Positions 34,027 through 42,104 of a stretch of 64,000 nt of DNA are shown in pieces. A program made the translations under genes and the position numbers. The DNA is taken from positions 62,001-126,000 of the forward strand of contig NZ_NHSJ01000134.1 in assembly GCF_002937075.1 (NCBI RefSeq), read 5' to 3'. How positions within the stretch are numbered: position 1 is the stretch's first letter; each line of letters starts with the position of its first letter. This DNA is from Rhodoblastus sphagnicola (GTDB lineage: Bacteria > Pseudomonadota > Alphaproteobacteria > Rhizobiales > Beijerinckiaceae). The notes beneath the pieces were generated by a model. It saw nothing but the letters and a program-made list of their open reading frames with translations. It did no database searches and was not told the DNA's origin.

Positions 34027-34049
34027 ATGCCCGGCCTTGCGCCGGGCAT
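34027..34049 (+). terminator. Hairpin downstream of the L,D-transpeptidase gene
   Basis: A perfect 9-bp stem (ATGCCCGGC / GCCGGGCAT) with a 5-nt loop lies 80 bp after the stop codon. No T-tract follows, so it is a possible terminator or RNA-stabilising structure. Confidence 0.5.
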
Positions 34050-34151
34050 AACGTTGGGTGAGATCGCGTCATCATCCTCTGCAACACCGTCCATCTCGGC
34101 CGCGCCGTCGATGAAGTCCGGTCGCGCGGCGAAAAATCCGACGAACCCGCC

Positions 34152-34598
34152 ATGTTGAACAGCCTGCTCTTTTCCCTTCTTGCGGCGCTGGCGGGCGTGA
34201 GCGCGGCGCTTCAACAGGTGATCAACGCGCAATTGCGCGCCGGGCTGAACTCGGCCGTCTGGGCGAATTTTGCCAACTTTCTCGTCGGTATCGTCGCGAT
34301 CGCCCTGACGGCGGCTGTTCTGCGCGCGCCCATCCCGCAAGCGGGCTTCGCCGCGCGCGTGCCGTGGTGGGGATGGACCGGCGGCCTGTTGGGCGCGATC
34401 TATGTCGGTCTGGCGATCGTTCTGGTCCCGCGCATCGGCGCCGCCACATTCATCACGCTGCTGATCGCCGGCCAGATGATCGCCGCAGTGCTGTTCGATC
34501 ATTTCGGCGTGCTCGGGCTTACGCAGCGCCCGCTGGACGTGTCGCGGGCGCTCGGAATCGCCCTTGTCCTTGGCGGCGTGATCCTGATCCGCCGCTAG
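34152..34598 (+). CDS. DMT-superfamily transporter, YdcZ/DUF606 type
   Basis: A 148-residue membrane protein with five helices, half the size of a full EamA transporter. The N-terminal LNSLLFSLLAALAGVSAALQ, with QVINAQLRAGLNSAVWANF, is the DUF606 signature. GGLLGAIYVGLAIVLVPRIG and ITLLIAGQMIAAVLFDHFG are also family-like. It probably acts as a dimer; the substrate is unknown. The ribosome site is weak. The end of the gene lies in a dispersed repeat that supplies its stop codon. Confidence 0.88.
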   Translation: MLNSLLFSLLAALAGVSAALQQVINAQLRAGLNSAVWANFANFLVGIVAIALTAAVLRAPIPQAGFAARVPWWGWTGGLLGAIYVGLAIVLVPRIGAATFITLLIAGQMIAAVLFDHFGVLGLTQRPLDVSRALGIALVLGGVILIRR

Positions 34599-34700
34599 AG
34601 TATTTTCACGTTTCGTGGAAACATGAAAATACTCTAGATTCTTGTTTTAACGCATTTTCTTTACGCGAACCGGTGTCCGCATCGCTTGAAAATGCTCTAA
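34595..34700. repeat. Dispersed AGAGTATTTTCA / ACCGGTTCGCG element
   Basis: A composite AT-rich repeat. First a near-perfect 17-bp hairpin at 34597-34635 (arms AGAGTATTTTCACGTTT and AAACATGAAAATACTCT), then a segment matching, in inverted orientation, the element at 40858-40924 (TTTACGCGAACCGGTGTCCG, then GCTTGAAAATGCTCT). I recall elements of this type being very common in Bradyrhizobium-like genomes. It overlaps the stop codon of the preceding gene and ends just before the RluA-family gene. Confidence 0.85.
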
Positions 34701-34703
34701 AGG

Positions 34704-35915
34704 TCATTCCTCCGGCGCATCCAGAATCGGATCGTACTGCCCGGCGTCGAACCCGAACATTTCCCACGAGCGCTTCATGTGCGGCGGCAGCGGCGCGGTG
34801 ACGTCGAGCACGCCGCCGCGCGGATGCGGCAGCACCAGCCGCCGCGCCAGCAGATGCAGCTTTTGATCGACCCCGTCGGGAACGTTGCGGTTGGGATCGG
34901 CGCGGCGGCGGCGGTCCTCGTCGCTGTGGCCATATTTGGGATCGCCGACGATCGGGCAGCCGATGCTTTCCGCATGGGCGCGCAATTGATGGGTGCGCCC
35001 GGTGAGCGGTTTCATCGACAGCCAGGCGCAGCGCGGCGCCAGCTTGTCCACGATGGCGTAATAGGTCAGCGAATGTTGCGCGTCCTCGTCGCCATGCTTG
35101 GCCACGCGCATCTTCTCGATGTCGCGCCGCTCCTCCATGCCGTGCCGGCCCTTTGGCGCACGATTATCCCCCATCGCTTCGCCTTTGGCGAGATAAAGCG
35201 AAATGCGCCCCTGCGCCGGGCGCGGCACGCCTTCGACCAGCGCCCAGTAAATCTTCTTGGCCGCGCGCGAGCGGAAAATCTCGCCGAGATCGGCGGCCAT
35301 TTTGCGCGTCTTGGCGATCAGGATCACGCCGGAGGTGTCGCGGTCGAGTCGATGCACCAGCACCGGGCGGTCGCCGCGCTCGTTGGCGAGCGAGGCCAGC
35401 ATGCCGTCGAGATGAATCTTGGTGCCGGACCCGCCCTGCACCGCCAGCCCGAATGGTTTGTTCAGCACCATCAGGTCGCGGTCGTCGAGCAGGATCATGT
35501 CCTTGATGGCGCGCTGGTCGGCCTGCGATTGCGCCGGCCTGATCACCGCCGGCGACTTGGGCGCATCGACGGAAAGCGGCGGCACGCGAAGAGTTTGGCC
35601 GGTGGCGATGCGCGAGGAGGTCTCGACACGCTTGCCGTCGAGCCGCACCTCGCCCTTGCGGCAGATCTTCGCCAGATGCGACAGGGCCAAGGTCGGAAAG
35701 CGCCGCTTGAACCAGCGGTCGAGGCGCATGCCGTCCTCATCCTCGGTGACGGCGAGGTTTTGCACCCCCGTCGCCAGCTTGACCGGTTCGGGAGCCGGCT
35801 TTTTCTCTGGCTCCGGTTTTGTGGCGGGTTTGGGTTTTTTCGCCAGCAGCGGCTTGTCCATGGGCTTGGGCTTGCGCGCGGAAGGGCCGGAGAATTTGGG
35901 ACGAGACGTCTTCAT
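34704..35915 (-). CDS. RluA-family 23S rRNA pseudouridine synthase (RluC/D-like)
   Basis: A 403-residue enzyme. A basic, proline-rich N-terminal extension (about 1-50, KPKP repeats) precedes an S4 RNA-binding domain (about 60-120: DEDGMRLDRWFKRRFP; CRKGEVRLDGKRVE). The catalytic domain has VHRLDRDTSGVILIAKT, with the catalytic Asp in HRLDRDTSG, and TGRTHQLRAHAESIGCPIVG. It isomerises specific uridines in large-subunit rRNA; RluC-like by domain order. Its ATG overlaps the crcB stop by 4 nt, so the genes are co-translated. Confidence 0.93.
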   Translation of the reverse strand: MKTSRPKFSGPSARKPKPMDKPLLAKKPKPATKPEPEKKPAPEPVKLATGVQNLAVTEDEDGMRLDRWFKRRFPTLALSHLAKICRKGEVRLDGKRVETSSRIATGQTLRVPPLSVDAPKSPAVIRPAQSQADQRAIKDMILLDDRDLMVLNKPFGLAVQGGSGTKIHLDGMLASLANERGDRPVLVHRLDRDTSGVILIAKTRKMAADLGEIFRSRAAKKIYWALVEGVPRPAQGRISLYLAKGEAMGDNRAPKGRHGMEERRDIEKMRVAKHGDEDAQHSLTYYAIVDKLAPRCAWLSMKPLTGRTHQLRAHAESIGCPIVGDPKYGHSDEDRRRRADPNRNVPDGVDQKLHLLARRLVLPHPRGGVLDVTAPLPPHMKRSWEMFGFDAGQYDPILDAPEE

Positions 35916-36295
35916 AACAAGGCCCTCATGACCGCAAGGCCGGAAAACACGCCGACCAGCGCCAGCGCCACCGAGCCGCCGACATACAGCGCCATGCCGA
36001 GCAAGTCGCCGCGCTCGTAGAGCAGGGCGGAATCGAGCGAAAAGGCTGAGAAGGTGGTGTAGCCGCCCAAAATGCCGGTCAGCAGGAACAGCCGCAGATG
36101 CTGCGAGCCTTGCATGCCCGAGCGAAAGGTCAGGAAGCCGGCAATGAGACCCATCACCAGCGAGCCGCTGATGTTAATGAGGAACGTGCCCCATGGAAAC
36201 GCCGTCCCCAGCGTGCGCGCCGCGACGAGGTTGACGAAATGGCGAAGGCAACCGCCAAAACCGGCGCCGAAGAAAACGATGAGATAGGCCTGCAT
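35912..36295 (-). CDS. crcB: Fluoride channel CrcB/Fluc
   Basis: A 127-residue four-helix membrane protein that forms dual-topology dimers exporting fluoride. Family motifs: GAGFGGCLRHFVN (first helix, with the GGxxR turn), FPWGTFLINISGSLVMG (the conserved Asn) and GILGGYTTFSAFSLDS (the GGxTTFSTF pore segment). AAGGAG precedes the ATG. No fluoride riboswitch consensus was found upstream. It is co-transcribed with the pseudouridine synthase gene through an ATGA overlap. Confidence 0.95.
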   Translation of the reverse strand: MQAYLIVFFGAGFGGCLRHFVNLVAARTLGTAFPWGTFLINISGSLVMGLIAGFLTFRSGMQGSQHLRLFLLTGILGGYTTFSAFSLDSALLYERGDLLGMALYVGGSVALALVGVFSGLAVMRALL

Positions 36296-36340
36296 CCGCT
36301 CTCCTTAGCGCGGATGGGCGGTGGCGTCACCCTTGGACGT

Positions 36341-36540
36341 TCATTCGTCAAACAGGTCGGCGGGAGTCCCTGCGCGAACAAAGACGACGAGCGGCGGCTT
36401 GGCGCTTTCGTCAATCGCGTAAATCAACAGGAAGTCGCCGCGGACATGGCGTTCCCGATAATTCCGCCATTGGCCCTTCAGCGGGTGACGTTTCCGGCTC
36501 TTTCAAGGTCGGCGGAAGGATTTTCAGGTTTGGCGACGCG
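36341..36540 (-). pseudogene. Remnant of a YafQ/RelE-family toxin gene
   Basis: On the minus strand, the 52 codons ending at the stop 36341-36343 read SRKRHPLKGQWRNYRERHV, then RGDFLLIYAID and VVFVRAGTPADLFDE, clearly like the C-terminal half of YafQ toxins (HPLxGxWxxYRxxHV...LIY...GTHAxLF). Upstream the frame closes at once, while LKILPPTLKE, the expected preceding segment, lies in another frame: a frameshift. The catalytic His of the GTH motif is Pro here. No start codon or antitoxin gene is present. It is a decayed toxin-antitoxin relic between crcB and rarA. Confidence 0.75.
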
Positions 36541-36586
36541 ACCGCGCCTCGTTTTCACGATCTGGATGCCCTGGGCTGCGATCGGC

Positions 36587-37897
36587 TCAGTTCTCCCCCC
36601 GCTCCCGCCGCAGCTTCTCCCAATAATCCAGCCTCTTGCCGATCTCGCGTTCAAAACCGCGCTCCACCGGCTCGTAAAGCTTTTGCCGCCCCAAAACCTC
36701 CGGCCAGTAGTTCTGGCCCGAAAAGGCGTCGGGTTCGTCGTGGTCATAGGCGTAGCCGGTTCCGTAGCCCTCCGATTTCATCAGCTTGGTCGGCGCGTTC
36801 AAAATCACCTTGGGCGGCGTCAGCGAACCGTGCGCCTTCGCCAGCCGCATCGCGCCCTTGTAGGCGAGATAGGCCGCGTTGCTCTTGGGTGCGGTGGCGC
36901 AATAGATCACGGCCTGCGCGATCGCCAGTTCGCCCTCGGGGCTGCCGAGAAAATCGTAGGCGTCCTTGGCGGCGTTGGCGATCACCAGGGCTTGCGGATC
37001 GGCCAGCCCGATGTCCTCGACGGCCATGCGCACCACGCGGCGGGCCAGAAACAGCGGGTCTTCGCCAGCGTCGAACATGCGGGCGAGATAATACAGCGCC
37101 GCGTCGGGATCGGAGCCGCGCACGCATTTGTGCAGGGCGGAAATCAGATTGTAATGACCTTCCTGGCCCTTGTCGTAGATCGGCGCGCGGCGCTGCGCCA
37201 CTTCGGAAAGTTTTTCGGGGTCGAAAACCTCGTTTTCGCGCGCCGCGCGCCAGATTTCCTCGGCCAGCGTGAGCGCGGCGCGGCCGTCGCCGTCGGCCAT
37301 GCGAATCAACGCGCCGCGCGCCTGAGCATCGAGCGGCAGGGGTTTTTCCTCGATCTGCTCGGCGCGGGCGAGCAGTTTTTCAATCGCCGAATCATCGAGG
37401 CTGCGAAACGTCATCACGCGGGCGCGCGACAGCAGCGCGGCGTTGAGTTCGAACGACGGGTTTTCCGTGGTGGCGCCGATCAGGGTGACGGTCCCTTCCT
37501 CCATCACCGGCAGGAAGGAATCCTGCTGCGCCCGGTTGAAGCGGTGGATTTCGTCGATGAACAGCAGCGTGCCCTGGCCGATCTTGCGGCGCGCCCGCGC
37601 CTCGTCAAAGATCTTCTTGAGATCGGCGACGCCGGAAAAGATCGCGGACGCCTGCATGAAATGCAACTTGGTCTCATGCGCCAGTAATCGCGCCACGGTG
37701 GTCTTGCCTGTACCCGGCGGCCCCCAGAAAATCAGGCTGCCCAGCGAGCCAGAGTCGATCATCCGGGTGAGCGCGCCGTTCTGGCCCAGCAGATGGTCCT
37801 GCCCGGCGACCTCGCTCAAACGCCGGGGACGCAGCCGTTCCGCGAGCGGGCGGGGGGCGTCCTGTTCCAATCCAGCTACGGCGAATAAGTCACTCAT
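36587..37897 (-). CDS. rarA: Replication-associated recombination protein A (AAA+ ATPase)
   Basis: A 436-residue RarA/MgsA/WRNIP1 protein that acts at stalled replication forks. Walker A is GPPGTGKTT at 59-67, Walker B LLFIDEIHRFNRAQQD, and sensor motifs IGATTENPSFELNAALLSR. The C-terminal region (LYYLARMFDAGEDPLFLARR; GYGTGYAYDHDEPDAFSGQ; RGFEREIGKRLDYW) is diagnostic of RarA. The length is normal. It is divergent from the ParA-like genes across an AT-rich gap. Confidence 0.96.
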   Translation of the reverse strand: MSDLFAVAGLEQDAPRPLAERLRPRRLSEVAGQDHLLGQNGALTRMIDSGSLGSLIFWGPPGTGKTTVARLLAHETKLHFMQASAIFSGVADLKKIFDEARARRKIGQGTLLFIDEIHRFNRAQQDSFLPVMEEGTVTLIGATTENPSFELNAALLSRARVMTFRSLDDSAIEKLLARAEQIEEKPLPLDAQARGALIRMADGDGRAALTLAEEIWRAARENEVFDPEKLSEVAQRRAPIYDKGQEGHYNLISALHKCVRGSDPDAALYYLARMFDAGEDPLFLARRVVRMAVEDIGLADPQALVIANAAKDAYDFLGSPEGELAIAQAVIYCATAPKSNAAYLAYKGAMRLAKAHGSLTPPKVILNAPTKLMKSEGYGTGYAYDHDEPDAFSGQNYWPEVLGRQKLYEPVERGFEREIGKRLDYWEKLRRERGEN

Positions 37898-37934
37898 GGG
37901 CGTGAAATCTCTAAGTTTACCTGCGTAGCGTTAC

Positions 37935-37945
37935 TTACGTCATGT
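37935..37945. promoter_or_regulatory. TTACGTCATGT box upstream of the first ParA-like gene
   Basis: The 11-mer TTACGTCATGT lies 123 bp before the first ParA-like gene and recurs identically at 38723-38733, 145 bp before the second. Both sit in AT-rich intergenic stretches unlike the flanking coding DNA. It may be a shared operator or protein-binding site. The gap 37898-38057 also has to hold the divergent rarA promoter. Confidence 0.45.
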
Positions 37946-38057
37946 CGTTTAGTTTTTGTGCATAACTTACTAAAACTGATGTCAATGTCTTTTTGTCTGC
38001 TAATTTCCGTTTTGGGCATTTGTCCACGTTATAGAATATTCATGATGGAGGAATTCA

Positions 38058-38708
38058 ATGCGGAAGATCGCCATTGTAACGCAAAAGGGCGGCGCGGGTA
38101 AAAGCACGCTCGCCGTTTGTCTGGCCGTCGCGGCGCGCGAGGCCGGGGAAAACGTCTGTCTGGTCGATCTCGATCCGATGGGATCGCTCTCCAATTGGGG
38201 CGATCGGCGCAAGTCTCAAGACATTCTCGTGATGGCGGCGGCGCAGGGCGAATTGAACACGGTCATGGGCGAATTGGAAACGCTCGGCGTCACCCTCGTC
38301 GTCATGGACACCCCGGCCGGCGACACAATGGTCGCGGAAGAGGCCATGGATGTGGCGGATTTGTGCCTCCTTCCCGCGCGCCCCAACATTTTCGACGTCG
38401 CCGCCAGCGGCGGCACGCTGCAAAAGCTCAAAGCCCGCGAACGCGACTACGCCTTCGTGCTCAACCAGTGTCCGCCGCAGCGCCAGTCGCCGCGCATCCA
38501 GCAGGGCATTGACGCCTTGGCGGCGATGGGCGTGCTGATGACGCCGCTGGTCGCCGCCCGCGCCGATTACCAGGAAGCGGCGCGCAGGGCGCTCGGCGTC
38601 ACCGAATTCGCATCTTCGGGCGCGGCGGCGGCGGAAATGCGCGAATTGTGGCGCTCGACGCGCGCGCGGCTCGACGGTGTCGAGTTGGAGCAGATCGATG
38701 CCGCGTGA
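38058..38708 (+). CDS. Orphan ParA/MinD-type ATPase, copy 1
   Basis: A 216-residue P-loop ATPase with the deviant Walker A KGGAGKST (residues 10-17), whose signature lysine is K10, and a switch motif VVMDTPAGD. It closely resembles the next gene. A strong GGAGG precedes the ATG. There is no ParB, parS-like array or cargo-protein gene beside it, so it is not a standard partition module. It may position a cellular structure or be plasmid-derived. The surrounding intergenic DNA is AT-rich, which hints at acquisition by transfer. Confidence 0.85.
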   Translation: MRKIAIVTQKGGAGKSTLAVCLAVAAREAGENVCLVDLDPMGSLSNWGDRRKSQDILVMAAAQGELNTVMGELETLGVTLVVMDTPAGDTMVAEEAMDVADLCLLPARPNIFDVAASGGTLQKLKARERDYAFVLNQCPPQRQSPRIQQGIDALAAMGVLMTPLVAARADYQEAARRALGVTEFASSGAAAAEMRELWRSTRARLDGVELEQIDAA

Positions 38709-38722
38709 AAGTTAAGTTCACG

Positions 38723-38733
38723 TTACGTCATGT
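38723..38733. promoter_or_regulatory. TTACGTCATGT box upstream of the second ParA-like gene
   Basis: The second identical copy of the 11-mer found at 37935-37945, here in the AT-rich 159-bp gap between the two ParA-like genes and followed by TATAAAAT, which could serve as a -10 element. The repeated promoter-proximal placement suggests that each gene has its own, similarly controlled promoter. Confidence 0.45.
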
Positions 38734-38867
38734 ATAAAATGGCGTAGAAGCCGCCTCTCTTGCGTTTTTTTGTAATTGTTGGCTCTCCGCAACTGGTCTT
38801 GAATCGGAGTTTCTGATTCAAATGCAGTTGCGGCGAGTCGGCGTCGTGAAAAAACAAGGGGGTAACG

Positions 38868-39512
38868 ATGCGGCGCGTCGCGTTTGTCACGCAAAAGGGC
38901 GGTTCTGGAAAGAGCACTTTGGCGGTCTGCCTCGCCGTCGCGGCCAGGGAGGCCGGCGAGCGGGTGTTTCTCATCGATCTCGACCCGTTGCAGTCGCTGA
39001 GCGGCTGGGCGCGGACGCGGGAGACCAACGATATTCCCGTGGTGGCGACGCCCGCCTCGAAACTGGAAAAGGTGCTGGACGAACTGGCCGCGCGGGGCGT
39101 CACCCTGGTGGTCATCGATTCGCCCGGCGGCGACGGCGCCGCGTTCGACGCGGCGATCAAGGCGGCGCAGTTCTGCCTCATCCCGGCGCGGCCCAACGCC
39201 TTCGACCTCGCCGCCGGCGAGAGGACGCTGAAGAAGCTCAAGCAGCTTCAGCGCGACTATGCTTTCGTGCTCAATCAATGCCCGACCTCGCGCCAGAACG
39301 CCCGGGTCGAGGAGGGCGTGGCGACGCTGGAGGCGCTGGGCGTGCTGATGACGCCGCTGATCGCCTCGCGCGTCGATTACCAGGAGGCGGCGCGGCGCGG
39401 CCTGGGCGTGACCGAGGTCAATCCCAATGGCGCGGCGGCGGAGGAGATCCGCGCGCTGTGGGCGTCCGTGCGCAAGCGGCTGGGGAGAAAGGCCCGGAAA
39501 CTGGCCGCCTGA
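38868..39512 (+). CDS. Orphan ParA/MinD-type ATPase, copy 2
   Basis: A 214-residue paralogue of the preceding gene: KGGSGKST at 10-17, [36 protein letters not shown], and a shared C-terminal segment ([14 protein letters not shown]). The tandem copies probably arose by duplication that included the upstream region, since an 11-bp box is shared. No ParB partner is seen. It is followed 50 bp later by pyrE. Function unknown beyond the ATPase family. Confidence 0.85.
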   Translation: MRRVAFVTQKGGSGKSTLAVCLAVAAREAGERVFLIDLDPLQSLSGWARTRETNDIPVVATPASKLEKVLDELAARGVTLVVIDSPGGDGAAFDAAIKAAQFCLIPARPNAFDLAAGERTLKKLKQLQRDYAFVLNQCPTSRQNARVEEGVATLEALGVLMTPLIASRVDYQEAARRGLGVTEVNPNGAAAEEIRALWASVRKRLGRKARKLAA

Positions 39513-39562
39513 TTGACGGACCGGCAAACTGCGTTTTAATGGTCGGAAAAAGGGAACCCCTC

Positions 39563-40270
39563 ATGTCCGACCTGTCGCCCGCCGCGCTCGAAAAACAGAT
39601 GATCGCCGAAGAAGCCGCCAAAATGCTGCTGGAAGTCGGCGCCGTGCTGTTCAACGCGGAAAAGCCGTTCATTTTCACCTCGGGCTGGGCGAGCCCGGTT
39701 TATACCGACATGCGCAAGCTGATCGCCTTTCCCCGCCTGCGCAGCCGGTTGCTGGATTTCGCAGTGACCACGATCCAGCGCGAGATCGGCTATGAGAGCC
39801 TCGACATCATCGCCGGCGGCGAGACGGCGGGCATACCCTTCGCCGCCTGGATTTCCGACCGCCTCAGCCTGCCGATGCAATATGTGCGCAAGAAGCCGAA
39901 AGGTTTTGGCCGCAATGCGCGCATCGAGGGCGAACTGAAGGACGGCGCCCGCACCCTTCTCGTCGAGGATCTCGCCACCGACGGCGCGTCAAAGGTGAAT
40001 TTCTGCAATGCGATTCGCGAGGCCGGCCAGAGCTGCGCCCACACTTTCGTGTTCTTCTTCTACGATATTTTCCCGCAGGCGCGGGCGGAACTGGCCAAGG
40101 AAGGCATCAGTCTGCACCAGCTCACCACCTGGTGGGACGTGCTGAAGGTCGCGCGCGACACGCACTATCTGCCCGACGCGACGCTCGACGAGGTCGAGAA
40201 ATTCCTGCACGCGCCGGCGCAATGGTCGGCCGCGCATGGCGGGGTCTCCGAATTCGGCCAGAAGGCGTAA
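39563..40270 (+). CDS. pyrE: Orotate phosphoribosyltransferase
   Basis: A 235-residue enzyme that joins orotate and PRPP to make OMP in pyrimidine synthesis. The PRPP-binding motif is [14 protein letters not shown]. Other features are [15 protein letters not shown] near residue 35 and [25 protein letters not shown] precedes ATG 39563; the frame upstream is open but overlaps the ParA-like gene in another frame. The protein is longer than E. coli PyrE (213), as is usual for the alphaproteobacterial form. Confidence 0.95.
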   Translation: MSDLSPAALEKQMIAEEAAKMLLEVGAVLFNAEKPFIFTSGWASPVYTDMRKLIAFPRLRSRLLDFAVTTIQREIGYESLDIIAGGETAGIPFAAWISDRLSLPMQYVRKKPKGFGRNARIEGELKDGARTLLVEDLATDGASKVNFCNAIREAGQSCAHTFVFFFYDIFPQARAELAKEGISLHQLTTWWDVLKVARDTHYLPDATLDEVEKFLHAPAQWSAAHGGVSEFGQKA

Positions 40271-40275
40271 GCGCG

Positions 40276-40860
40276 ATGCGGCGTCTGCTTTTTCCCCTCG
40301 GCGTCGCATTATCCTTGGCCACGCCGGCGCGCGCCGCCGGCTGCGCCGGCGTCACCTTCGCCGACATGGCTTTCGTTCGCTTCGGCAAAGCCGCCTCCGC
40401 CGTCGCCTTCGTCGGCGGCAAGTCCAGATCCACAGTCGCGCGCGGCGAGCTTTTGGCGCTCGGCGCGCTCGCCGATGCGCAAGTCTGCGCCGAAACGCTC
40501 AAGGGCGGCCGCGCCGGGTGGTTGCCGAACGATTCGCTCGACAAGATCGCGCGCGTCAACGACACCGGCTCGTTCGTCGGCGGCTGGCGGCGCGGCGCGG
40601 CGTCGCTCGGCATAAACTGGCGGGACGACGGTCGCCTGACGATCGAGGCTCGCGGCGCCGGTTCCTTTTCTGGCGACATGGACATGCGCGACGGCATCGG
40701 CCTGTTCTTTGGCGAGGGCGTCGATCCCGAAGACCCGGCGACGCCCGGCTGCCGTGTCCGCATGGCGCGCGGCGGCGACGTGCTGCTGGTGCGCGACAAC
40801 GGCCAGTGCGGCGGCGATTTCAACGGGATTTACGCCAAGGCCTCTGTGTCGCGCGGCTAG
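40276..40860 (+). CDS. Secreted protein of unknown function downstream of pyrE
   Basis: A 194-residue protein with a signal peptide (MRRLLFPLGVALSLATPARA) and a soluble, glycine-rich domain with four cysteines after cleavage (GCAGV, QVCAE, PGCRV, GQCGG) that may form two disulfides. Segments such as SFVGGWRRGAASLGINWRDD and LTIEARGAGSFSGDMDMRDG look beta-rich. It starts 5 bp after pyrE, so the two are co-transcribed. I do not recognise a family. The stop codon lies within the dispersed repeat. Confidence 0.75.
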   Translation: MRRLLFPLGVALSLATPARAAGCAGVTFADMAFVRFGKAASAVAFVGGKSRSTVARGELLALGALADAQVCAETLKGGRAGWLPNDSLDKIARVNDTGSFVGGWRRGAASLGINWRDDGRLTIEARGAGSFSGDMDMRDGIGLFFGEGVDPEDPATPGCRVRMARGGDVLLVRDNGQCGGDFNGIYAKASVSRG

Positions 40861-40924
40861 AGCGTTTTCAAGCGAACTGGATGCCGGTTCGCGTGAAGAA
40901 AATGCGTAAGAACAAAGACTCTAG
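40858..40924. repeat. Dispersed CTAGAGCGTTTTCAAGCGAA element
   Basis: A 67-bp element with CTAGAG/CTCTAG ends and the internal GGTTCGCGTGAAGAAAATGC, the same family as part of 34595-34700 but in inverted orientation. It provides the stop codons of both convergent genes: TAG of the secreted protein and, on the minus strand, TAG of the ribbon-helix-helix gene. Confidence 0.85.
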
Positions 40925-41142
40925 GCGCACGCGCGATAGTGGCGCAGGATCGCCACGCGCAGAGCCGACGAGAGATTGGCGGCGCCGCGGCCTGAATCGA
41001 CTTCCGCGACCAGAGCGGGCAGGGACAGGCCGCGCGCGCCCGCGATCTCGCGCAGGGCGTCCCAGAAATCATCTTCAAGCGAAATCGAGGTGCGGTGCCC
41101 GGCGATGACCAGCGAGCGCTTGCGCAGTTTGTCGTCGCTCAT
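40921..41142 (-). CDS. Ribbon-helix-helix domain protein
   Basis: A 73-residue protein with a single RHH_4-type domain: a strand (HRTSISLEDDFWDALREIA) followed by helices (GLSLPALVAEVDSG; NLSSALRVAILRHY). Such proteins are small DNA-binding dimers; the target is unknown. It is the last gene of the minus-strand series ssrA-sspB-DUF4169-RHH, an arrangement common in Rhizobiales. Its stop codon is supplied by the dispersed repeat, suggesting that the insertion set or replaced the original 3' end. Confidence 0.88.
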   Translation of the reverse strand: MSDDKLRKRSLVIAGHRTSISLEDDFWDALREIAGARGLSLPALVAEVDSGRGAANLSSALRVAILRHYRACA

Positions 41143-41180
41143 GCTTTCGCCTCGACCGCAATGAAGCGCGCCGCCATCCG

Positions 41181-41208
41181 CCCTCTCCCCGCTGACGCGG
41201 GGCGAGGG
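41181..41208. repeat. Dispersed CCCTCTCCCC palindrome, third copy
   Basis: CCCTCTCCCC facing GGGGCGAGGG around GCTGACGC, in the gap between the RHH gene and the DUF4169 gene. Same family as 1812-1841 and 33971-33995, with a different centre. Confidence 0.6.
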
Positions 41209-41241
41209 AGCTGGTCGAGGCTGAAATGACTCATCAGGCGC

Positions 41242-41439
41242 TTAATCGTCTTGTTCGGGCGGACTCGGCTCCAGCCTGTGCGCCTCAAGCTTGCGCGCGT
41301 CCTGCGCGCGTCGGGCGGCGGTGAGGGTCTTCTCCTCCTTGGTCCGCCCGTGTTGCAAGCGATTCGCCTCGGCCTGCGCGTCCCGCTCGGCGCGGTCGCG
41401 GCGCTTGCGCGCCTGACGCAGGTTGACGATCTCGCTCAT
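41242..41439 (-). CDS. DUF4169 family small protein
   Basis: A 65-residue, highly charged protein (MSEIVNLRQARKRRDRAERD..., then RLQHGRTKEEKTLTAARRAQ). It matches DUF4169, whose members begin EIVNLRQARK and contain GRTK.EK. It is likely a basic coiled coil, and its function is unknown. It lies 13 bp downstream of sspB on the same strand, so it is co-transcribed, as in other Rhizobiales. Confidence 0.88.
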   Translation of the reverse strand: MSEIVNLRQARKRRDRAERDAQAEANRLQHGRTKEEKTLTAARRAQDARKLEAHRLEPSPPEQDD

Positions 41440-41452
41440 GGCCTTTTGCGGC

Positions 41453-42070
41453 TCATGGCTTCTTGCGGAAGGCGTCGATCGAGACCACTTTCGCGCCCTC
41501 GGAGCCGCCGGTTTCGCCAGATCCCTCCGGCTTGTCGGACTTCGCTGTCGATTTTTCCGCGGCTGGGGCGAGTTTTGGCTCCGAACCGGCGCCGCGCGGC
41601 TTTTTCTCGGCTTCGCGGACGTTGGGGCGGGGCGGATTGGCGACCGGACCGAGATCGATCATCGGTTCGTCGTCCCCCGCCTCGATCTCGCCGTCCTCGC
41701 CGTCTTCGCCTTCCTCCTGCGCCTCGAACTTCAGGCCGAATTGCACGGAGGGGTCGTAGAAGCCGGCGATGGCGTCGTAGGGCACCGACAGGCGCTCCGG
41801 CACGTTCTTGAAGTGCAGGCCGACCTCGAAGCCGAGGTCATCGACCTTCAGATCCCAGAACTGATACTGGAGGATGATGGTCATCTCCTCGGGATATTGT
41901 TCGCGCAGGCGCTGCGACAGTTTTACGCCGGGGTCATGGGTGCGGAAGGTGATGTAGAAATGATGCTCGCCGGGCAGGCCGTCGCGCGCCGCGTCGGCCA
42001 GCACTTTTCGCACCACGCCGCGCAGCGCGTCCTGAACCTGGAGATCGTAGCGTATCAAATCTTTGGACAT
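41453..42070 (-). CDS. sspB: SspB-alpha, ClpXP adaptor for ssrA-tagged proteins
   Basis: A 205-residue adaptor. The N-terminal substrate-binding domain (about 1-130) has IRYDLQVQDALRGVVRKVL, HHFYITFRTHDPGV and IILQYQFWDLKV. A long acidic linker (EEGEDGEDGEIEAGDDE) leads to the C-terminal ClpX-docking tail KVVSIDAFRKKP. It tethers proteins carrying the tmRNA tag to ClpXP. The tmRNA gene lies directly upstream on the same strand, so tag and adaptor are encoded side by side. Confidence 0.95.
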   Translation of the reverse strand: MSKDLIRYDLQVQDALRGVVRKVLADAARDGLPGEHHFYITFRTHDPGVKLSQRLREQYPEEMTIILQYQFWDLKVDDLGFEVGLHFKNVPERLSVPYDAIAGFYDPSVQFGLKFEAQEEGEDGEDGEIEAGDDEPMIDLGPVANPPRPNVREAEKKPRGAGSEPKLAPAAEKSTAKSDKPEGSGETGGSEGAKVVSIDAFRKKP

Positions 42071-42104
42071 TGATGTTTCGTTCGACCTTGGACCTGTCGC
42101 GCCC

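Noticed and set aside
36296-36340. Fluoride riboswitch upstream of crcB
   Set aside because: The interval is too short and lacks the conserved aptamer segments; the adjacent sequence is the toxin relic.
37898-39512. Chromosomal or plasmid parABS partition locus
   Set aside because: No ParB gene and no parS-like inverted-repeat array are present; only two ParA-like ATPases are seen.
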